Assembly (NCBI GenBank): GCA_002729415.1
Contig: PBXZ01000005.1
Span: 1 to 64,000, forward strand
From: UBA9662 sp002729415
Lineage (GTDB): Bacteria > Poribacteria > WGA-4E > UBA9662
Direction of reading: 5' to 3'
Length of the DNA stretch: 64,000 nt
Below the pieces are notes generated by a model, which searched no databases, was not told the origin of the DNA, and saw only the letters and a program-made list of their open reading frames with translations. Of the stretch, positions 1 to 7,390 are shown piece after piece. The number at the start of each line of letters is the position of its first letter. Positions within the stretch are counted from its first letter, which is position 1. Both the position numbers and the translations under genes were made by a program.

Positions 1-1
1 T

Positions 2-178
2 GGTTCAACAAGTGAGGATGGAATGAAAGTTGTTGATCAACCAGTGTCGGTTCAAGATGTGTTTGTATCTCTTTGTGCGTCCTTTGGTATTGATCATAAT
101 TCGGAGAATTGGTCACGTGTTGGGCGGCCTATTCGCGTTGTAAATGGTGGGAACATAATCAAAAGTTTATTTACTTAA
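2..178 (+). CDS. DUF1501 family protein, C-terminal fragment
   Basis: Reading frame open from the window edge and ending at TAA 176-178, about 58 residues. It contains VSVQDVFVSLCASFGID followed by VGRPIRVVNGG and ends in IKSLFT. This matches the usual end of DUF1501 proteins, secreted sulfatase-like proteins common in Planctomycetes and related phyla, where a 'RPVSVPDLFAT...ALGID...GRPI.LVDGG.PI.EL' pattern closes the protein. The function of the family is not well established. Only the C-terminus is visible, so neither the start nor the operon can be judged. The assignment rests on pattern memory of the family ending. Confidence 0.7.
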   Translation, partial: GSTSEDGMKVVDQPVSVQDVFVSLCASFGIDHNSENWSRVGRPIRVVNGGNIIKSLFT

Positions 179-580
179 AGTGAATCTGATAGTAGTTGTT
201 TTAAATTTTGTATGGGTATTAATCTTTTTTCGTGTCCCGATTCATTATCGCTAGCCCTTTTCTTTAGATGGAACTATTAGAAATCTTATCGTTTTTCCCA
301 TCGCTTTTTTCGCTCTTTGTGTGTAGAGTGGCTCATCAAGGTTGTTTTTTCCTTTCCTTTGTCAATTAAGTAAATACAAGACTGTATTTTAGTATGATGA
401 TCAGCATGCATTGCTCATGCTGAGATTGGCAAGATCCTGTTCAGATCTTGTTGGGAGGAACTCTGTGTTGAGAGGGTAAATCCTCTTTGGGTTTTTGTTG
501 ATCGTTGGGGCTTGATCAAATTTTCATTTCTAGCAATTGCAGTAATTTTTTTCATCATAAATACCTGGTATTTGTCGCGA
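179..580. other. Intergenic leader with four tandem hairpins
   Basis: No convincing ORF lies between the DUF1501 stop and the next gene. Four short perfect inverted repeats follow each other: 372-378 with 383-389 (7 bp, 4-nt loop), 401-408 with 416-423 (8 bp, 7-nt loop), 430-436 with 444-450 (7 bp, 7-nt loop) and 471-475 with 482-486 (5 bp). Such density suggests a structured RNA, a processed 3' UTR or an attenuator-like element. I could not match it to 6S RNA, SRP RNA, RNase P or a riboswitch I know. No U-tract marks it as a simple terminator. Confidence 0.4.
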
Positions 581-609
581 TTGCTTTGTTTGTATTGTTG
601 ATTTATAAT
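581..609 (+). promoter_or_regulatory. Sigma-70 type promoter for the 2-hydroxyacid dehydrogenase gene
   Basis: TTGCTT at 581-586 and a perfect TATAAT at 604-609 are separated by 17 bp. Transcription would start near 616, leaving a leader of about 45 nt before the ATG at 662. Confidence 0.6.
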
Positions 610-661
610 GGGTGTCTTGGTTGGGTTATGATTAGGAAATCTTGTTAGGGAAAGGATTTTG

Positions 662-1624
662 ATGAAGATTCTCGTGGGACCAAATCACATTGAGTTGGAG
701 AATGCAATTCCTGATCTCCAAGGAAAGTTTCCTCAGTTGCAGTTCGAGAAGTGTAGTGATCGGCAAAAACTTGCCGGCGAAATTGTTGATGTTGATGTTT
801 ACTTTGGTTGGTTGGATGAAAGCGTGTTTTTGGCGGCGGAAGAATTGAAATGGATTCAGTCCCCAAGTTCGGGAATAAACCACTATTTGGCTGTACCGGG
901 ATTAAAGGATAGTGATGTTCTGTTGACAAGTGCTAGTGGAAGTCATGCATCTTGTGTTGCTGAGAGTGCATTGGGTATGATCTTTTCTTTTACGCGGGGA
1001 ATTCGGCGCAGCATTTCGGCCCAATCAGAAAAAAACTGGTGTGCCCGGGAGATACGTAGTCAGCTTTCTGAACTAACTGATAGTACTATGGGTATTATTG
1101 GTTTTGGTGCTACTGGTCGTGCTTTAGCAAAACGTGCTTCGGTTTTTGACATGCGTGTTGTTGCTGTTGATCTTCATCCGATGAACAAGCCAGAGTTCGT
1201 TGAGGAGCTTTGGGGTATTGATCAGCTGCATTACCTACTAAGAATATCTGATTATGTTATTGTTATGGTTCCTCATACCGAACAGACTAAGAAAATGATC
1301 GGTGTGCATGAGTTGGAATTGATGAAGCCAAGTGCAATGCTGGTCGGAATGTCACGTGGAGGTATTATTGATCAACAGGCATTGCTAGACGCCCTAAATA
1401 AGGGGACAATCTCTGCTGCTGCGCTTGATGTGTTCGATTCGGAACCATTACCGGAGGATAGTGTATTGTGGCAATTGCAGAATTTATTGATTACTCCGCA
1501 TATTGCTGGAGGAACTCAGCATGAGGCAGTGTATGTCATTCAAATATTTGAAGAGAATTTGTCGCAATTTATTAAGGGAAATTATAATTTAAGAAATTTG
1601 GTGGATAAGCAGCTTGGTTTCTGA
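662..1624 (+). CDS. D-2-hydroxyacid dehydrogenase, NAD-binding
   Basis: Member of the D-isomer-specific 2-hydroxyacid dehydrogenase family (phosphoglycerate dehydrogenase-like), which reduces 2-oxoacids with NAD(P)H or does the reverse. Counting from a TTG at 659, the Rossmann motif GFGATG is at 148-153. The catalytic triad is R233 (in SRGGIID), E262 (in FDSEPLP) and H281 (in TPHIAGG). At 320 aa it has the normal size for the family without a regulatory ACT domain. I prefer the ATG at 662 because AAAGGA at 651-656 is then well spaced; the TTG at 659 would be too close. Substrate cannot be read from sequence. The next gene is a Gfo/Idh/MocA dehydrogenase, so a role in sugar-acid catabolism is plausible. 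Confidence 0.9.
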   Translation: MKILVGPNHIELENAIPDLQGKFPQLQFEKCSDRQKLAGEIVDVDVYFGWLDESVFLAAEELKWIQSPSSGINHYLAVPGLKDSDVLLTSASGSHASCVAESALGMIFSFTRGIRRSISAQSEKNWCAREIRSQLSELTDSTMGIIGFGATGRALAKRASVFDMRVVAVDLHPMNKPEFVEELWGIDQLHYLLRISDYVIVMVPHTEQTKKMIGVHELELMKPSAMLVGMSRGGIIDQQALLDALNKGTISAAALDVFDSEPLPEDSVLWQLQNLLITPHIAGGTQHEAVYVIQIFEENLSQFIKGNYNLRNLVDKQLGF

Positions 1625-1684
1625 GTTTGATAGGTCTAAATTAGGTTTTCGAGAAAGTTGTCTTGGAAAACGGGGTGAAGAATC

Positions 1685-2746
1685 ATGGATCCTGTAAAGC
1701 TGGGATATGTCGGTTGTGGGTTTATGGCGCAAAAAGTTCATATTCCCAACTTTTTGCGTATTTCAGAGTGTGATCTTGTTGCTATTGCAGAGGTTCGGGC
1801 AGAGTTAGGTCAGAAAGTTCAGGATCGGTACCGGATCCCGAAACTGTATAAAGATCATCTCGAATTAGCTGGAGACAGTGAGGTTGAAGCTGTTGCTGTG
1901 TCAGCAGATTTTGCCTTGCAAGGCGAGATTGCCAAGGATCTTTTAAGTGCAGGCAAATGTGTTTTCATGGAGAAGCCCATGGCCGTTTCTATCACGCAAG
2001 CTGAATCTTTGTTGGAAACGGCAAAATCTGCCAACACAAAACTTATGGTTGGTTATATGAAACGGTACGATGCTGGAAACGAGCTGGTCAAATTGAATGT
2101 GACCAAGTTTCGGCAAACAAAGGAACTTGGTCACATCACTTATGTCCGAAATCATGGTTTTTGCGGTGATTGGATTTGTAACTTGGATACTCCAATGGAA
2201 AGTACCGATGAGACTATACCCAGTGGTCCTAGAAAAATGCCTGAATGGTTGCCCCCAGACCGAGTCGGTTCGTATCTCGGTTACTTGCAACAATATACTC
2301 ACAATATTAATTTGCTTCGTTGGTTTCTTGATGCTGGTGATGATGTTAGGGTGAAGATGGTCGATTTTGATGAGAACGGCTATTCGGGGATTGTCATCTT
2401 TGAAATGGCGGGTGTACGAGTCTTACTTGAGTCGGGTGGTATCTCACACTATCGCTGGGATGAACATACGCAGATCTATTTCCAGCACGGTTGGGTACAC
2501 ACTTGGGCGCCGCCGTTATTACTGAAGAATACATCAGCGGAGGTCGAAATTTATCGTGCAGGTGAGGATCAACAAATTTTGCGGCCGATACCTAAACCCA
2601 GATGGACATGGGCCTACCGTCGTGAGCTAGAACATTTTATTAAGCATGTTAGAACAGATCAACCTTTTCGATCTTCCGGTGAAGATTCGTTGACGGATGT
2701 ACGCTTGTATGAAGAAATTTACAAGAAATTTCTGAATATCAACTAG
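1685..2746 (+). CDS. Gfo/Idh/MocA family oxidoreductase
   Basis: Two-domain NAD(P)-dependent oxidoreductase acting on sugars, inositols or related cyclic polyols. The N-terminal Rossmann segment GYVGCGFMAQ lies at 7-16, and the family EKP motif is at 96-98 in VFMEKPMAV, whose lysine normally contributes to catalysis. The C-terminal half carries the beta-sheet substrate domain, with a THNINLLRWF segment in which the His is the likely proton donor. Length 353 aa is typical. The gene begins 60 bp after the 2-hydroxyacid dehydrogenase on the same strand and may be co-transcribed. The exact substrate is unknown. A second, diverged member of the family lies at 56415-57446. Confidence 0.88.
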   Translation: MDPVKLGYVGCGFMAQKVHIPNFLRISECDLVAIAEVRAELGQKVQDRYRIPKLYKDHLELAGDSEVEAVAVSADFALQGEIAKDLLSAGKCVFMEKPMAVSITQAESLLETAKSANTKLMVGYMKRYDAGNELVKLNVTKFRQTKELGHITYVRNHGFCGDWICNLDTPMESTDETIPSGPRKMPEWLPPDRVGSYLGYLQQYTHNINLLRWFLDAGDDVRVKMVDFDENGYSGIVIFEMAGVRVLLESGGISHYRWDEHTQIYFQHGWVHTWAPPLLLKNTSAEVEIYRAGEDQQILRPIPKPRWTWAYRRELEHFIKHVRTDQPFRSSGEDSLTDVRLYEEIYKKFLNIN

Positions 2747-2796
2747 ATTTTTATCAGAAATCTGTTATTAGGCATTAGAAAGTATCGATCTCGATT

Positions 2797-2919
2797 ATGG
2801 CGATAGAAGCTACCCTTGAATATTTTAATCATCGTTATCCTTGGCCTGAGGAAACCATGTCGTTCTCGCTAAAAGATGATGCGGATCCGATACTTGTAAG
2901 ACGATTTTCAATTTCTTAA
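2797..2919 (+). CDS. Possible 40-aa ORF of unknown function
   Basis: ATG 2797 to TAA 2917-2919 encodes 40 residues, rich in aromatic residues near its start (EYFNHRYPWPEE). It sits in the 248-bp gap between the Gfo/Idh/MocA gene and the SDR gene, in the same orientation. No SD is convincing. It could be a small protein, the broken start of a lost gene, or chance. I do not recognise it. Confidence 0.2.
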   Translation: MAIEATLEYFNHRYPWPEETMSFSLKDDADPILVRRFSIS

Positions 2920-2994
2920 ATGAATGAAATAAGTTCAAGGTTGAAAAAGGTTGCTTGTTCTGAAAAGAGTAGTGGGTGATTATGGGGGCTACAC

Positions 2995-3783
2995 ATGAAT
3001 TTGGGGTTAGAAGGAAAACGGGCGATTGTAACCGGTGGTAGCCGTGGGATTGGTCGATGCTGCGCGCGTGCTCTCGCACAAGAAGGTACTCGCGTTTGTA
3101 TTGTAGCTCGGACACAGAGCGAACTGAATCAGGTGTTGGAAGAAATCAATGAGATGGATGGTGAAGGTTTTGCTGTTGCTGTTGATTTAACTTCTCAAAA
3201 AAGTTGTCAGCAGGTTGTGCGTGAGACTGTAGAAACATTTGGTGGAGTGGATATATTGGTTAATAATGTTGGGGCAGCTAAGAATGCCGACATCTTGGAG
3301 TTATCTGCTAAGTGTATTGATGACGCGTTACGATTGAAGAGCTATAGTTATTTACGAATGGCTCAACTGGTGATTCCTTATATGAAGGAGAGTCAATGGG
3401 GACGGATTATAAATATTGCCGGAGGAGCTGGTACAAGTCCTAGTCGACGAAACATACCAACGGGTGCTGCCAATGTGACGATTTTAAATATGACCCGTGC
3501 TCTTTCGGATGCAGTCTCTATTGATGGTATTCTAGTGAATACCATCTGTCCGGGATTGACTAACACCGTCCGAGCGCGTACGCAACAGAATGCAAGAGCC
3601 GTTTTCGAAAATCGGGATGTAGAAGAATTGTTATGGGAGCTTGAACGCGAACTGCCGGCAGGTCGTATGGCTGAACCTGAAGAGATTGCCAATGTAGTGG
3701 CTTTTTTAGCGTCTGAGACTTGTTCTTATATGTTTGGAAGTTCAATTTATATGGATGGTGGAGCACGACGAGGAACACCTTAA
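2995..3783 (+). CDS. SDR family protein lacking the canonical Tyr/Lys catalytic pair
   Basis: Short-chain dehydrogenase/reductase fold of 262 aa. The NAD(P)-binding TGGSRGIG is at 13-20 and the NNVGAA segment at 90-95. The C-terminal YMDGG is typical of FabG-like members. At the position of the YxxxK catalytic motif it has TGAAN (T156, N160), and the upstream catalytic Ser position reads as Ala/Gly in NIAGGAG. The codons (ACG, AAT) contain no ambiguous bases. A known SDR subgroup has a GARNA-like motif here, so the protein may use a different mechanism or serve as a binding protein. Start ATG 2995 has a weak SD. Substrate unknown. Confidence 0.85.
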   Translation: MNLGLEGKRAIVTGGSRGIGRCCARALAQEGTRVCIVARTQSELNQVLEEINEMDGEGFAVAVDLTSQKSCQQVVRETVETFGGVDILVNNVGAAKNADILELSAKCIDDALRLKSYSYLRMAQLVIPYMKESQWGRIINIAGGAGTSPSRRNIPTGAANVTILNMTRALSDAVSIDGILVNTICPGLTNTVRARTQQNARAVFENRDVEELLWELERELPAGRMAEPEEIANVVAFLASETCSYMFGSSIYMDGGARRGTP

Positions 3784-3881
3784 GGTTGTAACTATTGTGG
3801 CTAATGTTTGGCTGGGGCTATCTCGCAGTTAGCTTCAGATCCCATCGTTAAAGTCCATCGGTTATATGTGTACGTCGGCTT

Positions 3882-3892
3882 TGCTATATAAT
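3882..3892 (+). promoter_or_regulatory. Possible extended -10 element before the first PhyH gene
   Basis: TGC at 3882-3884 precedes an AT run containing TATAAT at 3887-3892. No good -35 is seen at the right distance. It lies 25 bp upstream of the ATG at 3918. Confidence 0.3.
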
Positions 3893-3917
3893 TTCAGTTA
3901 AGGTTAGGAGCCTTATT

Positions 3918-4712
3918 ATGGCAAATGTAAATGAAAAATGGTGTTTGGAGTCTGATCAGATTCAATTCTTTCATGACAATGGTTACCTGTTAATTCGATC
4001 ATTATATAGTTATGAGGAAGTTGTCCAAATGCGTGGACAGTTTCATCAACTTATTACCCAAACAGATAATCGGCCCAAAAATATAAGTTACTCGTTTATG
4101 GATCCGCAGGAAAGCTACGAAATCGATCCATTTAACCCTAAAAACGTGGAGGGAATGATGGATCATGTTTTGGCAAGTGATTTTTGGTTTGATCACTTTA
4201 CTGATCCAAAAGTTGTGTCAATTATGGTTGATTTACTTGGACCAAACATTGACTTTCACAATGGAAAGGTCCGGAACAAACCTCCTGGATTCTATTCAGA
4301 CCAGAGTTGGCATCAGGATTGGCCATATGAACGGCACACCAAACCGGAACTAGCTGCAGCAATCACATATCTCGATGATACTGATTTTGAATCTGGCGCA
4401 ACAGAAGTTTTGCCGGAGAGCCATCTTAAAGGTGAATGGGATACATCTGATGGGTATAGAATTCCTGATGATCAAGTCCCCTTGGAAGAACATTGTATCT
4501 TGTCTGCAAATGCAGGTGATGTGGCTATAGTTCATGTCTTAGCTGTTCATCGCGCTGGACACAATTTTACGAATACCGCTCGGCACGCTATAATCAACGA
4601 ATATAAAACTAGCGAAACAATCGATCAGTGGAACAATCGATGTGCTTTTGCAGGACTTCCCTTGGCAAGAAATAGTGGGCTATTGATGCCACGTGTTTCG
4701 AAGTTGTGTTGA
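3918..4712 (+). CDS. Phytanoyl-CoA dioxygenase (PhyH) family protein
   Basis: Non-heme Fe(II)/2-oxoglutarate dioxygenase of the PhyH family, which hydroxylates small organic substrates. The iron triad is visible: H132 and D134 in WHQDW, and H211 in VHRAGHN. R222 shortly after (TARHAI) is the likely 2-oxoglutarate anchor. Length 264 aa is usual. An SD (TTAGGAG, 3904-3910) precedes the ATG at 3918. PhyH proteins are strongly expanded in Poribacteria and some marine phyla, and the substrate cannot be predicted. The gene stands alone between the SDR gene and the sulfur operon. Confidence 0.9.
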   Translation: MANVNEKWCLESDQIQFFHDNGYLLIRSLYSYEEVVQMRGQFHQLITQTDNRPKNISYSFMDPQESYEIDPFNPKNVEGMMDHVLASDFWFDHFTDPKVVSIMVDLLGPNIDFHNGKVRNKPPGFYSDQSWHQDWPYERHTKPELAAAITYLDDTDFESGATEVLPESHLKGEWDTSDGYRIPDDQVPLEEHCILSANAGDVAIVHVLAVHRAGHNFTNTARHAIINEYKTSETIDQWNNRCAFAGLPLARNSGLLMPRVSKLC

Positions 4713-4755
4713 AGATATACACTTTAANTCGGACCATCTCAGTTTGAATACACAG

Positions 4756-4784
4756 TTGATTATNATCGTGAATTGTACTATAAT
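4756..4784 (+). promoter_or_regulatory. Sigma-70 promoter of the cysK operon
   Basis: TTGATT at 4756-4761 and a perfect TATAAT at 4779-4784 with a 17-bp spacer. The predicted start is near 4791, inside the palindrome at 4777-4805. Confidence 0.6.
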
Positions 4785-4805
4785 TTACGTTTGGTAAATT
4801 ATAGT
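4777..4805. promoter_or_regulatory. Perfect 12-bp inverted repeat overlapping the cysK -10 box (candidate operator)
   Basis: ACTATAATTTAC (4777-4788) is the exact reverse complement of GTAAATTATAGT (4794-4805), with a 5-nt centre. It covers the -10 box and predicted transcription start and ends 30 bp before the cysK ATG. A dimeric repressor of sulfur assimilation is the simplest reading. A terminator is less likely because the arms are AT-rich and no long T-run follows. Confidence 0.55.
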
Positions 4806-4835
4806 TTTAGTTAAGCATTGCAGGTTACTTTGTAC

Positions 4836-5780
4836 ATGAGAATCGTCCGAGATATTAGTGATTTAATTGGTAATACACCGATGATCTGCCTAAATCGTTT
4901 GACGCAACCAGGCGATGCGAAAATCTATGCTAAACTCGAATCTTATAACCCGGGTGGTAGTATTAAAGATCGTATTTGTTATGCCATGGTTGAGGATGCA
5001 GAAGAACATGGTTGGCTCAAACCCGGCTATACTATTGTTGAACCGACTGCCGGAAACACGGGCATAGGGCTTTCTATCGTTGCAATAGCAAAGGGATATA
5101 ATGTTGTGTTGACTATGCCTGAAAATGTCAGTCGAGAGAAATACAGCCTCCTTTTAGCATATGGAGTAGATATTGTTTTAACTCCGGAAGATTCTGGTAT
5201 GGCAGGCGCGATTTGGGAAGCGGAAGATATTGTTAGAAGGAAACCAAGACACTATATGCCAAATCAGTTTTGTAACGCTGCTAATCCAGAGGCTCATCGT
5301 AGTACAACAGCTCAGGAAATTATTGGAGCTTTTGACCAACCAATCGACGTCTTTGTAACAGGTGTGGGGACAGGGGGAACCTTAACTGGAGTTGGCGAAG
5401 AATTAAAAAAACATTCAAAAAAAACAAAAGTTGTAGCTGTTGAGCCCAGTGTGTCTCCTGTGTTGTCAGGGGGTAGTCCTGCCCCAACACGTATCGATGG
5501 AATTGGTGCGGGTATGATACCAAAAGTATTAAACGTTGATATTATGGATCAGGTTATCACTGTATCCGATGAAGATGCTTATGACATGATGAAGCAGATT
5601 TCCAAGAAAGAAGGGCTACTTGTTGGTATTTCCTCAGGGGCAAACATGTGTGCCGCGTTGCAATTAGCATGTGAGCTTGGGGCGGATAAGCGGTTGGTGA
5701 CGATTCTTTGTGATACTGGCGAACGATATTTAAGTTTGTCTGATCATTTTCAAGAGAGCAATGGTATTGATATAGAGTGA
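4836..5780 (+). CDS. cysK: Cysteine synthase (O-acetylserine sulfhydrylase)
   Basis: PLP-dependent beta-substitution enzyme that makes cysteine from O-acetylserine, or O-phosphoserine in the CysM branch, and a sulfur donor. With start ATG 4836 the protein begins MRIVRDISDLIGNTP, like canonical CysK. The in-frame TTG at 4818 is less likely. K44 in NPGGSIKDR is the PLP lysine, PTAGNTGIG is the substrate loop (usually TSGNTG), and GTGGTLTG binds the PLP phosphate. Length 314 aa is normal. It is the first gene of a run with an APS reductase, a sulfur-carrier protein and a JAMM protease. The donor may therefore be a protein thiocarboxylate, as in the mycobacterial CysM-CysO-Mec system, and not only free sulfide. 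Confidence 0.92.
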   Translation: MRIVRDISDLIGNTPMICLNRLTQPGDAKIYAKLESYNPGGSIKDRICYAMVEDAEEHGWLKPGYTIVEPTAGNTGIGLSIVAIAKGYNVVLTMPENVSREKYSLLLAYGVDIVLTPEDSGMAGAIWEAEDIVRRKPRHYMPNQFCNAANPEAHRSTTAQEIIGAFDQPIDVFVTGVGTGGTLTGVGEELKKHSKKTKVVAVEPSVSPVLSGGSPAPTRIDGIGAGMIPKVLNVDIMDQVITVSDEDAYDMMKQISKKEGLLVGISSGANMCAALQLACELGADKRLVTILCDTGERYLSLSDHFQESNGIDIE

Positions 5781-5786
5781 TTTAGA

Positions 5787-6542
5787 ATGACTGAAAATTG
5801 CTTGCCGAAAATCACCAACAGTTTTTGTTACAAGGTTCGTCAAATTGATCGACCTCAAGAGATCTTGTTTCAGATGTTTAAACGTTTTGAGGAACGTGCT
5901 GTCATAATCACTAGTGGCCAATTGACTGGAATGATTATAATCCATATGGCGCACGAAAATGGAATACCGTTCCGTGTTTGTACTGTAGATACGTTACGTC
6001 TTTTTCCCGAAACTTATACTTTTTTGCAGCAAGTTGAAGCTCGATATGGAATACAGATTGAGCGCATAAAACCGGATTTGAAACAGGTTGACCGAATGAT
6101 CAGCCAGCATGGAGAATTTCTGTTCTTTGATAGCAAAGATAAGCAGGAATATTGCTGTCATATTCGGAAAGTGGAACCCCTCGAACGATTACTGACAGAT
6201 ATTGATATTTGGTTTTCTGGTCTTCGTCGTGATCAATCGGGAAATAGGAGTAGAACTCCCAAGGCACAGATTATTGAGAAGAAGGGTAGATCGATTTTGA
6301 AAATCAACCCTCTCTTCGATTGGCCGGAGAAACAAGTGCGGGATTTTATCAAAGAACATGATATTCCCATTAACCCATTGCTGTTGTCAAAGGCGAACGG
6401 ACAATCCTATGAATCGCTTGGTTGTATAATATGTACAACACCGACGCTTCCTGGTGAATCTAGGCGGTCAGGCCGTTGGCGTTGGCAAAATACGCAGGTA
6501 GAGGATAACAAAAAAGAGTGCGGCCTCCATTTTTCGATTTAG
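5787..6542 (+). CDS. cysH: APS/PAPS reductase with [4Fe-4S] cysteines (CysH family)
   Basis: Reduces adenylyl sulfate (or PAPS) to sulfite in assimilatory sulfate reduction. The N-terminal half is the PAPS-reductase PP-loop-like fold, with CTVDTLRLFPET near 65-76 and GLRRDQS near 145-151. The paired cysteines C123-C124 and C213/C216 (LGCIICT) are the cluster ligands found in plant- and bacterial-type APS reductases. The catalytic C245 lies in the C-terminal ECGLH motif. Four cluster cysteines plus ECGLH favour APS over PAPS as substrate. At 251 aa it is complete. The ATG is 6 bp after the cysK stop, so the two genes are co-transcribed. Confidence 0.92.
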   Translation: MTENCLPKITNSFCYKVRQIDRPQEILFQMFKRFEERAVIITSGQLTGMIIIHMAHENGIPFRVCTVDTLRLFPETYTFLQQVEARYGIQIERIKPDLKQVDRMISQHGEFLFFDSKDKQEYCCHIRKVEPLERLLTDIDIWFSGLRRDQSGNRSRTPKAQIIEKKGRSILKINPLFDWPEKQVRDFIKEHDIPINPLLLSKANGQSYESLGCIICTTPTLPGESRRSGRWRWQNTQVEDNKKECGLHFSI

Positions 6543-6606
6543 TGTCGAATTGGAATCGTACAATACACTATTTAAGATATTATTTATTAAAGGAGGGTAA
6601 AGGTTT

Positions 6607-6909
6607 ATGTCTGTAATTGTAAGAATTCCAACACCATTGCGGAAGCTTACCCAAAATAAACCAGAAGTCGAAGTAAGTGGAAAAAATATTGAGTCGTTGA
6701 TTGATAATCTTGAGACTAATTATCCAGGGATTAAAGAGCGAATTTATGATGAAGCCAACAATATTCGTCGTTTTGTTAATATATATTTAAATGATGAAGA
6801 CATTCGCTTTTTGGAAGGGAAATCAACTGCAGTAAACGATGGTGATGAAGTCTCAATTATTCCTGCAATTGCCGGTGGTATTTTGAATTCCAGCCAACTC
6901 GGAAAATAA
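6607..6909 (+). CDS. MoaD/ThiS-like sulfur-carrier protein (CysO-like) with masked diglycine
   Basis: Ubiquitin-fold carrier of 100 aa: VSIIPAIAGG near the end is the family's C-terminal strand and diglycine (G90-G91). The protein continues nine more residues (ILNSSQLGK). In carriers of this type the diglycine must be terminal before adenylation and conversion to a thiocarboxylate. The extension therefore implies proteolytic activation, and the JAMM protease gene begins 1 bp after this stop. The SD AAAGGAGGG at 6590-6598 is the strongest in this part of the window. Position between cysH and the protease points to a CysO-like role in cysteine synthesis. No E1-like activating enzyme (MoeB/ThiF) lies in the window. 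Confidence 0.85.
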   Translation: MSVIVRIPTPLRKLTQNKPEVEVSGKNIESLIDNLETNYPGIKERIYDEANNIRRFVNIYLNDEDIRFLEGKSTAVNDGDEVSIIPAIAGGILNSSQLGK

Positions 6910-6910
6910 T

Positions 6911-7390
6911 TTGCTGAAACTTAGTACGGAAATGCTCAAACAAATTTCCGACCACGCAAAATCAGATTTTCCTGATGAATGTTGCGGTATTATCCTGAGT
7001 GATGGCGAGCAGGATTTTTTGCGACAATGTACAAATATACAGAATCAGCTTCATTTGGAGGATCCATCAGTTTATCCTCGTGATGCACGTACCGCATATC
7101 AAATTGATCCCAAAGAGTTACTAGAGATTTGCAAAGAATCGGAAGCGAAAAGCCGACCGATTAAAGCATTTTATCATTCACATCCCAATCACCACGCCTA
7201 TTTTTCAGAGAAAGATAAGGCCGACGCTACNATGTGGNATGAGCCGTTATATCCTGACGCGTCTTACATCGTAATTCCAGTTTATGGTGGTAATAGTGAG
7301 GAGCAGATCCTAGGTAATATACGGGNGTATACTTGGGATCTGAACATCGGTGATTATCTGGAATCAGAAATTGAAAGTTCAGATGGATAA
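6911..7390 (+). CDS. JAMM/MPN+ metalloprotease, Mec-like (M67 family)
   Basis: Zn-dependent JAB1/MPN+ peptidase of 159 aa. The JAMM residues are E23 (FPDECCGII), H89 and H91 in HSHP, S99 and D102 (H-x-H-x7-S-x2-D). In Mycobacterium the homologue Mec releases cysteine from the CysO-cysteine adduct; in other bacteria relatives trim masked sulfur carriers. The TTG start at 6911, 1 bp after the carrier stop, gives the N-terminus MLKLSTEMLKQI, which aligns with Mec-type proteins. The gene ends in an ATGGATAA overlap with pyrF. A few ambiguous bases (7231, 7238, 7326) do not disturb the motifs. Confidence 0.88.
   Translation: MLKLSTEMLKQISDHAKSDFPDECCGIILSDGEQDFLRQCTNIQNQLHLEDPSVYPRDARTAYQIDPKELLEICKESEAKSRPIKAFYHSHPNHHAYFSEKDKADAXMWXEPLYPDASYIVIPVYGGNSEEQILGNIRXYTWDLNIGDYLESEIESSDG

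Noticed and set aside
4777..4808. Palindrome before cysK as a terminator of the PhyH gene
   Set aside because: The stem is AT-rich, followed by only four T, and overlaps a good promoter -10, so an operator is the better reading.
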